Part shown: positions 8,664-19,033 of the stretch, piece by piece | Layout: each line of letters begins with the position of its first letter | How positions within the stretch are numbered: position 1 is the first letter of the stretch | DNA from: Coprinopsis marcescibilis | Lineage: Eukaryota > Basidiomycota > Agaricomycetes > Agaricales > Psathyrellaceae | DNA length: 24,495 bases | NCBI GenBank assembly: GCA_004369085.1 | Contig: ML210465.1 | Span: forward strand, 1 to 24,495 | Direction of reading: 5' to 3' | Position numbers and translations under genes: made by a program | Notes under the pieces: model-generated | What the model was told of the DNA's origin: nothing | The model's database searches: none | The model's input: the letters and a program-made list of their open reading frames with translations, nothing else

Positions 8664-10867
8664 TTACTCCTCCATCCTAGTTCTCGGTGCAATGGTTGCT
8701 TCTGCACCGTATCCATAGTTCCCTGTCATTTGTGTGAGTGTTTCCAGCTCGTCAAGATCCGGTACTCTGCGAGAGAAGAAAACAGCTGCCCAAACAGGGC
8801 GCTTGATTTGCTTCGCCTCGTCCAAAAGGGTGACAATTGTGACGAAGGAGACAATCAATGAGAATATCTGGATTGTGGTACCGTCCATTAGCTCCGTTCG
8901 TTCCTGGACAAACGAAGTTCTCACCTGGCCAAAATTGAGATCGAATGAATCAGTGGGATTGGACCCGTTGCATGCTTGAATCCATATGATCATGGGTGCA
9001 GCTACAACAATGGAGAATTTGAGGATGTGTGCTCGGTCGAAGATTCCACCACTTAGAGTAGTTTATCAGCTAATGGTGTAGTGTGTGCAGAAGCGTAACT
9101 CACATGAGCTCTCGTAAGGAAGGATATGTCTTTGCAGCCCAGAACGCAGTTGAGCACCATAAGATGAACCAGTTCGAGAAAGTGACCATCGTGATCATAA
9201 AATGGTTGATGAACGAAAGAGATTGGGCGTCCGTAACTCTCTCTATGACTTCTGGAGGAGTGCCCTCCGGGAATTCGAGGGTTTTCGGCGGGGCGAACGC
9301 ATTTGGAGAGCCCAATACCCAGAGAAAGACGTTCGTAACCATCGTACCCAGTACGAGGATAATCCTATGCGATTTGAACTTAGAAGTGGAACGCCAACCG
9401 AGATACTACGGTACTTACACCAAAGGTGGAAGGAAATACCTCATGTTTCCAGAGGTGAAGTTGCGGAAGCTCCATACGACGACGGTACAAGCCATAAAGA
9501 AAATGGTTGCGTCGGGGATAGATGGTAGTGGAAGGGGACTGAAGAGTGCCGAAGCTATAACCACTACCGCCATGCATAATAGGAACCTACGAGAGGAAAA
9601 TATGTGAAGGTGAGTATTCGTACACATTCGAAACGACCGCACGTACACGATACGGAGTCCATATACCTTCCAGGGGTTGGCACCAGGACGCGGACGCTCC
9701 CTGAAGCAGCCAAATGCGAGAATCAGCCACCCACCGATGTTCTCCGGAGTCGGGTACAAAATCAGGGAGGGAACAACGAGCAGCTGAAGGACTGTAACAA
9801 TGCACGTGGCAAGAGTAGGGCTCATGAAATCCGGGTATGTGTCCATGAGGATTCGCTCCGTCCAAGTTACCAGGTCGACCCTAGGTGCACGCGTGTAAAT
9901 CTTCTCGTCCATCTCGTCTGGCTGCGTGAGCTTGTATAAACTAGTGAGACGTCACATGCACATGTAAGATTGTGGGCTGAGAGACAGAAATCGCAACACC
10001 TACTCTGGAACCTTGTATCCCCGTCTGAGCGTCCAAAGCCAACACAGACACATCGCGATGAAGAAAACAATGACTGTAGCAGTCGTTTGAAGGGCAAAAG
10101 GTAACATCCATACGATGTTAAACCACATCTCCATGCCAAAGTCCTTGTTGCATGCAGGCTGGGAAAAGCTGATGGCTTCCGAGGGGACATACATAACACA
10201 AACGAGTGCTATCTCGAAGGCGAGGCTGACCATGGATACAAAACGAAGGATGTGGACCTCGATCGACTTCCCTTTGTTCTTCTTTTCGATTGGAAAGCGT
10301 TCCGGGTTCCAACACGAGATGATAGTGAGGTACCACATGTACAGAGTTGCAGGCGAGGCGACAGATACCAGAATGAAGATCCCGTCATTTTGAGTGAGTT
10401 CGGTTTTGAGGATGCACACCAATGCAGCAATCATCAGGGAGTAAATGACACTGAGATGTGCATATAACATGGGCCTGCCCATCCATGGAATGTACCAGAT
10501 AACGATCGCTACCAGATTGCCGCGTGTGAGTCCCAGAAGTGATATTGGCGATATATCCCTCCTCCTGACTCACCAAACGCAATACTGGTGATGTATGCTG
10601 AGTATCATACGCATCCCATTGAGATCAGCCTGGATTCAAAGAGGGTTAGGACTCACTGGATATTTGAGATCCAACTCCTGTAACATCCGTATTGGGGCAA
10701 GGTTCGAAGCACTCATCCTTCGGTGGATTCACGCAGAAGGCCTTGAAATACAACTTGTTCATCTCCCCGCTGCGGAATAGGCTGTCGTTCCGGTCCCATG
10801 CGAAAGTAATGTTTGGACGGTCAAGAAACAATGCACTAAGGTCCACGCCATCGAATAGCTCAGCCAT
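8664..10867 (-). CDS. Multipass membrane protein of unknown function, paralogue B
   Basis: Exons on minus: 10867-10657, 10597-10574, 10508-10004, 9940-9647, 9586-9419, 9364-9104, 9051-8925 and 8867-8664, giving 597 residues with phases 1,1,2,2,2,2,0. The 24-nt second exon and 168-nt fifth exon are the same size as in paralogue C. The N-terminus has FCVNPPKDEC and PCPNTDVTGVGSQIS. Then come YIPWMGRPMLYAHLSV, ISFSQPACNKDFG, YTRAPRVDLVTWTERIL, YPDFMSPTLATC, FGCFRERPR and a last membrane segment IFSLIVSFVTIVTLLDEA. The tail is short and ends soon after YGYGAEATIAPR. The last intron (8924-8868) is 57 nt with no stop, so retention would insert 19 residues before the last segment. An alternative ATG at 10894 is in frame, but 10867 fits its paralogues better. 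Function unknown. Confidence 0.83.
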
Positions 10868-11669
10868 GATGGGGGATTGAATGAAAAAGGACAATCAGAA
10901 AACCAGTTCTGTATTACATGTTCTTCCAGCACTCTGGATGTTATATGTATGCTCGGAGGGTCCAGAGTCCGATTGAGAACGGTGTTCCCGTCTGGTCTTG
11001 TTGTCTGATGTACGTTGGGTGTACGTATCATTTCCCACTCGCGAACAATGACGTTGATACATCGAAGCGTGATTGGCGACGGGCTGTTCTACCCTCCTCA
11101 ATCGGAGCCCCAGAGGTAGACGGCACAGATCCGCACATAATGTTTACAAGGCTGAACTGAGGCTTAAGATGAATCACATCCTTTAGTTCGGATACCCGTT
11201 TCATACCGAAACACCTAACACCTCTAGGCTCAAGATACGGGGACCCTTGCTGACCTGAGCTCCGGATATTTGTACCGAAGCTTGTGGGTCCAGCATCGGG
11301 CGCTCGAAATCAGCGCCCACTGGCCTTGAATGATTCTGACTGATGATCCGACAATCGGAACTGTTTTCATTGATGATCCATTTGAAGGGCGATGAACAGT
11401 GAATAAGCGAAAGTATCATCCGACAGGATAACTCATCAGCCATATAGACAAAAGACCGTAGCCACCCAAGAATATATTCGAATTTGACCTTGTACTTTTT
11501 CCCTGAGGCAAATGAAAGTCCATTCACCCAGTCCCCAAGGGATCGCTTGGGCACCAGAGAAACACGCGGTGACGCGGAATATAATTAATAGAGCATAGTA
11601 GATGTGTCATAATATCATGTAACTGGTGGGTCCGAACTTGCCATTGCAGAGCAGGTATGTATATGCAGG
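10868..11669. promoter_or_regulatory. Spacer between membrane paralogues B and C, with B promoter
   Basis: No convincing gene is seen in these 802 bp. On the minus strand TATAAC at 10945-10940 is about 74 bp before the ATG of B, with GGACCCTC a little further upstream. A 117-codon minus frame at 11201-11554 has no recognisable domain and is not called. Confidence 0.5.
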
Positions 11670-13954
11670 TCACCGAGCGTCCCCTCCTAGTTTAGAGATA
11701 GAATCGTTGCGATGCAACATCTTTTCCGTCTCCTCGATTTCTGGAGCTTTCTGGAATGGCCGTGTTGCCGGACCGACGCCAGCCTCTGCACCAAAGCCAT
11801 AGCGGATAGGCTTCTCTGCCATCTGGTCGAGAATATTGGGTTCTGGCATCTTCCGAGAGAGGAAGATGGCAAGCCAGACAGGGCGCTTAACTTGCAGGGC
11901 CTCATCTAGGAGGGTGATTACTGTGAGAAGTGACACAATCAACGAGAACAGCTGCCAGGACCATCAAGGTTAGGAGATCAGGAAGTTCTACTTGAATACC
12001 GAAAAAAGTAAGTACCTGGCCGAAGTTGAGAACATATTCAGGGCTTTCATCAGCCGACGTCTTGGTGGTCGCTTCTACCCAAAAGACGTTGGGGGCGACA
12101 ATAAAAGTGCAGAATTTGAGGATGTGAGCTCGAGAAAATGATTCGTGCCTAGTACGTGTGTGTCAATCGCAATTGAATCGCGGCGGCAGGGTAGATGGAT
12201 TACTCACATGAACTCGGAGAACGACAGATATGTTCTATAGGCCCAGAATGATGTACCGCACCACATAATAAACCAGATAGAATATGTAACCATGGTCACC
12301 ATGAACGTATTGAGGAGCAGGTCCAACGGGCGGCTAGGCACTTCCAGAGCTGCCTCCGCTGTAGTACCGGCTTTATTGGCCACATCCTCCATTTGAAGCC
12401 AAAAGACCTGTTGAGGAGTGCCTATGTACCAGAATAAAAGCCAAGTGGCAACTCCCGCGATTACAATAAAAATTATCCTAAAGGATCAGACATGTGTCAG
12501 CGATTGTTGGACGTGTTAGATCTGTTGACTCACAAGATTATAGGCAAGAACACTTTCATGTTGTTGAGCGCAAATGTGCGCCAGCACCAGGCTGATACGG
12601 TGACAACCATAAAGAGCAAAACCACATCTGGAACTGAAGGGAGCGGCTTATGAGGGAATACGGCGGCAACTGACAAGATGGCTGCCAGTACGACGAGAAA
12701 GCTGTGATTAAGATTAGATTGATCGATCGTCTAAAAGATCGACGTCAAACAACTCACAGAACGCGCAGTCCGTAAAACTTCAACCGATTGGTTCCTTCCC
12801 GTGGCTTGTCTCTGAAGCAGCCGAAAACCAAGATTATCCAGGCAACAATATTTTCAGGGGTGACTGCTCCCGCGACAGGGAAAACGACGAGGGTAGGGAT
12901 AACGACGAATTGAAGAACAGTGGCGATGCATGTTGCAAGGGTGGAGGTCATGAACTCGGGATATTGATCCGTCAAGATACGCTCGGTCCAAGTGATTAGG
13001 TCGACCCTCGGCGTTCGAGTATAAACGTTCTCTTCGTACTTCTCTGGCCTTGTGAGGACGGAACTATGGGGACGAATGCGTTAGAATGAAGAATCGGAGA
13101 GGAACTAGAGGAACGTACTGCTCCGGGACACTATAGCCTGACCTACGAGCCCAAAGCCAGCAGAAAAGCATTGCGAGGAAGAATAGTGCTGCCGTCGCCA
13201 GTGCCTGTGAGCTCAAAGGGATCATCCATGGAATGAGGAACCAGAGGATTTCGCCAAATGCTTTCTTGCACCCAGGCTGAGAGAAGGTGATTTTGTCGGA
13301 GTCGACGAAGGTTATCACTACAAGCCCAATTGCGAAAGCCAAGCTGGCGAGACAAACGACTCGAAGCGCGTGGATTTCCTTCGACTTGCGCTTGTTCTCC
13401 TTCTCTACGGGGAACTGTTCCGGATTCCATATTGATACAATGGATAGGTACCACAGGTATATCGATGCCGGCGAAATGACCGAGACAATGACGAAGATGC
13501 AGTCCGTTTGGGTGAGTTCCGATTTTGCGATGCAGATAGCTGCTGCTATCATGAGCGAATAAATGACACTCAGGTGGGCATACAGCATGGGGCGTCCCAT
13601 CCAAGGCATGTAAACGAGCACAATTGCTAATGAGCAATAACGACATCAGCTGAATGAATTCATGTCCTACGACTAGAACGTACCGAACACCAGGGCGGTG
13701 ATGTAGGCTGAGGGAATTTTTAGCACATCGTGTGAAGAAGGAAGTACGTGCAACTCACTAGAAATCTGTGACCCAATTCCCGTAACATCTGTGTTTGGGC
13801 AAGGGCCAAAATCGCAGGTGTCTGCAGGAGGGTTCACACACAGAGCCTGTTTAAAGAACTTGTTGCCTTCAAGTGAGTCATCGGCGGTGAAGTCATAGGT
13901 AAAAGTAAGTTGAGTGGAGGTAGGTACTGGAATGTCGTCAACGACCTCCGTCAT
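11670..13954 (-). CDS. Multipass membrane protein of unknown function, paralogue C
   Basis: Exons on minus: 13954-13759, 13707-13684, 13626-13119, 13063-12758, 12701-12534, 12477-12208, 12148-12016 and 11951-11670, giving 628 residues with the same phases as A and B. All introns are 51-64 nt, several with clear CTAAC branch sites. Conserved landmarks are CVNPPADTC and GPCPNTDVTGIGSQIS, YMPWMGRPMLYAHLSVIYSL, TFSQPGCKKAFGEILWF, YTRTPRVDLITWTERIL, YPEFMTSTLATC, TFMVTMVTYSIWFIMWCG and LFSLIVSLLTVITLLDEA. The tail has YGFGAEAGVGP and is the longest of the three, with an acidic and basic end (EIEETEKMLHR). It is the most diverged copy. In C the luminal-type motif PAC becomes PGC. The protein is probably an integral membrane component; substrate and location are unknown. 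Confidence 0.83.
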
Positions 13955-15048
13955 GGTCGATGAGCGCTGCTCGAGTTGTGGGGGCTAAAAGGGTGGGGCT
14001 GCAACGAACATACTGAGGGTCCATATATATATCAATGCTTTGGCCCTTGAGGGTTAAAACACAGCCACGCCGCCCACACAAAACATGCGTTCGCGATCGC
14101 ATAATATCATCCTGGCGATCATTATTATGGCAGTTGTTGGGCCAAGCCAAGTTCAAGCCTTCAAGTCCGACTTAAGTTCTGCATACTTGGGTTAATCCAC
14201 TCCCCAAATTCCTTGTTGAGCCGTTCGTAGTCAAGTAGGAGCAACCTATTATTGACCACTGTAAGCGTAATGTAAGCACCGATTCATAAATATGATCAAG
14301 CTAATTGTAATACTAACATGCGACTCTGTGACCGTCAGCGCTCACTTGGGCTTTTCGGCTTGAACGAGCCCACAAACGTGTAACGTGTTCTGCATGCTAC
14401 TACTCTTCCATGTCAGAGCAGTGACAGAATATCCGACCATTTCCGTCGCACTCTAGGTACTTCAACTTGGAAGTGCTGAATCGTACTAAATGCTTGTGTA
14501 TGAGCTATCGAAAGTTCGATACTTCTCCTCGATGATAATGTTCGATATTGTGACGAGGGGTCGAAGCTAATGCTCGAGCTGGGCGGTCTTGCAGGGTCGG
14601 TTTCATCGGGGTGGAATTAATCGCGAAATCTCGTTTTACGAAGGATCGATTAATCAGTTAGCAAAGGGTGGCACATATGCTTAGCTTGCGCCCACTCTGT
14701 TCCACTGCGTTGAATTTGAGTTAAAGCGGCCCCCGTGTCGGTATCTTATCTCACTTCTCCGCCGATCATGAGTAAGTATAAAGCGCCGAATCAAGTACTT
14801 ACCAAACTAACATATATATGTTTCGACGCGTTTGATACCGCTTTCAAAGCTGGCTCTGGCACAATTTAACCATGCACATATCTGTATGAATATCAATCTC
14901 CGAATCTTCACCTGTACTTCGATTTAGTTTCACAATGGTATTGATATTGGTATTGTTATATCGTCCCGACCAATTATCTCGGCCTTGACCCATTTGGGTG
15001 CGAAGACGCACATAGCGATGTCGCAGCGGTCTAGATGGAGTTCCGAGT
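13955..15048. promoter_or_regulatory. Spacer between membrane paralogue C and the NLR, with C promoter
   Basis: No gene is seen. On minus, a TATATATATA run at 14032-14023 lies about 70 bp before the ATG of C, next to GGACCCTC, which also occurs in the B promoter. A small perfect inverted repeat TATCGAA-AG-TTCGATA is at 14506-14521. The right end (14988-15048) is part of the degenerate duplication of the NLR 3' end. Short open frames here have no recognisable content. Confidence 0.5.
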
Positions 15049-15127
15049 TCAGGTACCACCCATTTGTCTAAGAAGATGCACATAGCGATCTTGGGAGTGT
15101 GCTAGATCAAGTGCCGAATCCAGGTAT
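14988..15127 (-). repeat. Degenerate 70-bp tandem duplication at the NLR 3' end
   Basis: Segments 15058-15127 and 14988-15057 align at roughly three quarters identity, sharing ATCGCTATGTGC and CAAATGGGT on the minus strand. The first copy (in gene sense) encodes YLDSALDLAHSQDRYVHLL; the second begins within the stop codon region. The period of 70 is not a multiple of three. Confidence 0.7.
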
Positions 15128-18100
15128 ACTTTCAAACACGCCTCCCCGTAGGAATCGGGCGGCTTGATATCTTCGATGCTTGCCGGAACATCGTCCACAC
15201 CCAAAGCAGCCTTCAACATGTCCAACCGCTCCGCGACTAGCACGTCCCTGTGCAGCTCTACCTCCTCCTTAGCGAGTATAACGGCTTCTTCATAACGCTT
15301 GGAGGCACCCATATGTCCTGCAAGCGTGCGAAGACCAAAGGCCAATTCGTGTTGATCCGTCGAGCTCGAGTCCTTGGCCGCCGCTTTTTGGCGAAATATG
15401 GCAAGGGCGTCTTGGCTGGATTCGATAGCTTCCTCCAGTCGACCAACTTCAGAAAGGAATCTGGCGTATACGGTCAACGAAAACGCGAGACACCCCTGTG
15501 ACCACATAAATTCATTTGCTACCTCAGCCCTCCCTAATCCTTCGTCTTCCAGTATCGATCTATCCCCCTGGCAAATAGTCCGGGCGATTTCAAGTTTTTC
15601 CCTTGCCGTTTTCACTGCATCGTGGCCACGTCCTTGAGTCGAATAGGATGCAGACAAGTCCCCAAGTAAGCTGGACAAACGCTCGAGATGACGTCGATCA
15701 CAGTCTTTCATGTCCCCAACCAAGCGGCGCTGTACGCCGACGGCCTCCTCGTTGGTCTTGAGAGCTTCGGCGTGACGATCGAGAATGGTCAGGTCACACG
15801 CATACAGGCCCAAGGAGGCTGTAAGACTGGGCGCAAACCGAGCCATGTCTTCCCCCATTAGACGACGCTGCACCGAAAGAGCTTCCTCCATCACCACAAT
15901 CCTTGCCGGATCGTCGAACCCAAGGTACACGCAGTAACTATCACTGAGCGCAACGGCCAGCTGCAGGCCGTACCCAACCAAGTCTTCTTCTGCCAACCGG
16001 CGAAGCAACTGAACCGCTTCCCCAGCCACCTCGAGAGCGTCATCGTCCCTGCCTGCACTGAAGTGGGTGGCTGCCAACTGGAGAAGCGAGCGGGCAAGTT
16101 CAGCTGGGTTGTCTACTCCCGAGCGGCGGTGGAAATCCACGGCTTCTTTGCAAACTTCCAACGCCTCATCAAGAAGTGAGGCATCCGCGAGGAATGATGC
16201 AGAGGACCGAATAAACTGAAACAACACGGGTTCGAAGCGAGGTGAGTCGGCTTCTGCTAATTGACGCGTGATACGGACAGCTTCTTGGATATGTCGGACT
16301 GCGTTGTCAGCTCGGCCAAGCTTGGCGAGATATTGGGCGAGGAGATGCAGGGAATGGGCCATATCCATCTTGAAGTCTGGGTCGTTGCAGCCTGAATCGA
16401 GGATGGTGTTGTACAAGTCGATAGCGTCGAAGAGGATCCTGTGAGCTTCCTGTCTCCTATCTGCTTCGAACAAACACAGTGACACCGCGTGCAACGATTG
16501 CACACTTCCTCTCAGCAACGAGTAATCGAGGTTCTCGGGTTCGCCAAATATGCCGGCCTGCAACCACACCGTAAGCATGAATGAAAGTGTAGATGAATCG
16601 AGAAATGCTCACCCAAGCCCAGTTTTCCAAAACCCCAAAGTCAACCACAGCACCCATGGCCGCCGTCACTTCAAGCAGAGCACGAGAGTTGACAAAAATG
16701 ACATCCCGGATGAGAGTGAGGTCGCTTTGTCCAAAATTTGGGTGGGCCGTTTCCAACACATGATCGCACAAGAAACTGTAGGAATACCACAGGTGTTCTG
16801 GCATATCCTGTTTGAACAGCTTCGGTAAAGTCGGGATGTGGGAAGCTATATCGTCGGACATTGCGATTGATGTTGAATATCCGAGAACTGGTGTAGTCGG
16901 CGAGGTAAGGCTTGCTTGTATAGTGCCGAAGAGAACCTTGCAGATTGTGAAGTTTTGATCATCAGGGCTCAGACGGTAAACAGTCGGCGCCCTGTCCGTC
17001 AAGTACTCCTGCACTGAGAGATGGACAACTCGAATCGGTTTTGTTGGATCTTTCAAGTCGGATATGCGAAGCAGAGGTCGAATGAACCCGCAAATCTTCA
17101 CCACGTCATCCATCGTGACACCCTCCGAGCGATACAACTCCGCCAAGCCCCTGGCCGATAGGGGCTTTTTCACTGTCACAATGCCGCCGACAACAGCCTG
17201 GTACATGGCAACAAACCTCTTATCTGACCACCTCAGCCCAGACAGAATCCGCGCGTACAAGGAATCAAGTTTCTTGGTGGCGTCCTTGTCCTCCCGCCAG
17301 GCATCACTATTGTTACAAACAATGTCTCGTAGTTCGGCTATGGGGTCGTAGGCTTCCTCGAGGAAGTTGAGCACTGTCGCCGCCCACAGAAAGACTCCCT
17401 CCGATTTGTTGACCAACCCCTCGATGAGCTCTGGTGTGACATCCGATGCGAAGGAGGATTCTGCGACCCGGCTCCTGATGTACACGTCAAGGTCTAGAAG
17501 GCTGGATTCTCCGGTGAGCGAGCGCGATGACATGTGGATGTGGGGTTGGTTTTCCAAGTATTGCAATATGCGTTTCTCAGGCCTTGTGGTAAGGATGAAC
17601 CGAAACGAAGGTGGGAGTCGTGTCACCGAGTCTCGGAGAAATTTGAGCAGCCCAACATCGTACCCCTCATCAAGGGCATCGATGGCAACCACATATATGC
17701 GATTTGGTGGCAGCAGAGGGCAAACTTGGAGGATTAGCTCTTCGAATTGTCGAGTTATAGGCGCAATGGCGAGCGTGTTGTCGTCCGAGATGAGTTCGGC
17801 GATGCGAAGCTTGACGCTATGGTGGACAGCGCATAATCCGCGAACGATCGTCGCGAAAAGATTGGCAGTTGTCCCGTGCTTCCCGTTCTTGTCGAAGAAG
17901 AAACCCGCAAGGAGGAGTCCTTGTTTGTGGAGGTGTTGGCAGGTAGTGTGCAGTAAAGCTGATTTCCCGCTCCCCGCAGCATCCGCGACTACGAAGGATC
18001 CAGCCGACGTGGGTCCCGCCTGCACAGAGATCCACGAGTAGATTTCTTCAAGGTGTTGCATTCTTGTTCCTGCTAGACATCCGTGGGCAGGATCCCAGGA

Positions 18101-18713
18101 AGAACCTCTGGGGTTGGGAAGATACCCCAAGGCTTCTTGCACGTTCATCCCATTGCCTACACCGATCAATATAAGCAATAGCAAGTGTCGAGTTGACGAA
18201 GCTACTTACCCGAACCATGATGGATATGTACTGTGGTGTACATGTCTCTCCCAATGGTGTTCACCTGGACATTATCTAGCGTAATATTGCTAGCTCCTGT
18301 AAATGCTGATGCTGTAGAAACTGATATGTTGTTCAGCGCGCTGAGAGAGGAGAAATGCGGTGATATACCCACCATTCTCTACCGATAGCTTTGCTACACT
18401 GAGTTTCTCTGCAAGACGTTCTCTGTTCAGGATATCGCTCGTTGGGAAGCCAGGCACAATCTGGTTATGCCCTCGTAAAACTAGCGCGCTATGGTTCGTT
18501 GTTTCATCATGCTGCGCATCTTGGAGTATATTATCAGCCAGAATAACGCCAGAACCAGCAAATAGTGTTACCTGCTCCACCCGGTAGACTTTCTACTTCA
18601 CTGGACTGTCCCAGCTTCTCCCGTTTTAATCGATCCCCGCGCAGGTTCTTGAAGATCTACGCGGAACGATTAGGACCATCAAATTGGCAAGTTTTGTCAG
18701 ATACCTTCTTCAT
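15049..18713 (-). CDS. NACHT-TPR NOD-like receptor (fungal STAND NTPase)
   Basis: Exons on minus: 18713-18705, 18656-18572, 18519-18373, 18296-18210, 18156-16613 and 16557-15049, giving about 1126 residues; all phases agree. The first exon is only ATGAAGAAG. The N-terminus carries ESLPGGA and GASNITLDNVQVNTIGRDMY then VHIHHGSG, a signature I associate with mushroom NACHT proteins, and then GCLAGTR. The Walker A is AAGSGKSALL (about residues 169-178; Asp where the first Gly is usual). Walker B is VVAIDALDEG (about 265-274) and the sensor FILTTRPEK (about 297-305). A winged-helix-like region with GVFLWAATVLNFL and VVHLSVQEYL follows. The last exon (about 625-1126) is a helical array of TPR type with repeated A-x-x-x-x-x-E-A-[VL] units. 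Such proteins are thought to act as NTP-driven switches in non-self or damage sensing. No effector domain is recognised at the N-terminus. The transposon starts 55 bp upstream. Confidence 0.88.
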
Positions 18714-18768
18714 CCTAGCTGGGCATCCTTCAGCCTTGAACTGGAATCCAGCTTGAATACGAGGATGG

Positions 18769-18904
18769 TGGTTGATGAGAGATGAGGAACGAATCGCCCA
18801 TCTGAGGATAAGCCGGCGCAGAGAGACACGTCGGGCTGCTACCGTATTTGGGATCGGAGTCCCAATACCTTTACCAGACGCGTCGGAACGTGTCGGGACC
18901 CTTA
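18769..18904 (+). repeat. Left terminal repeat of the retrotransposon
   Basis: These 136 bp match 24360-24495 without gaps, at 133 of 136 positions. The match stops abruptly to the left (GAGGATGG before it here, CAGCTTAT before the right copy), which marks the left end of the element. How far the repeat runs to the right cannot be known because the partner is cut by the window end. Confidence 0.93.
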
Positions 18905-19033
18905 TCGATCCCGCCATCGTCCCGCCGTCATCGCTGCCCGTCGTGTGCAGTGTTTTTCTTTTCCCCAGCCACATCTTGACAACGTAGACCGCAAATACAC
19001 CTCACCACCACTCCCGTTACACATACAGACACA

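Noticed and set aside
11201..11554. 117-codon minus frame as a gene
   Set aside because: No recognisable domain, no splice or paralogue support, and it lies in a promoter-type spacer; its length is possible by chance.
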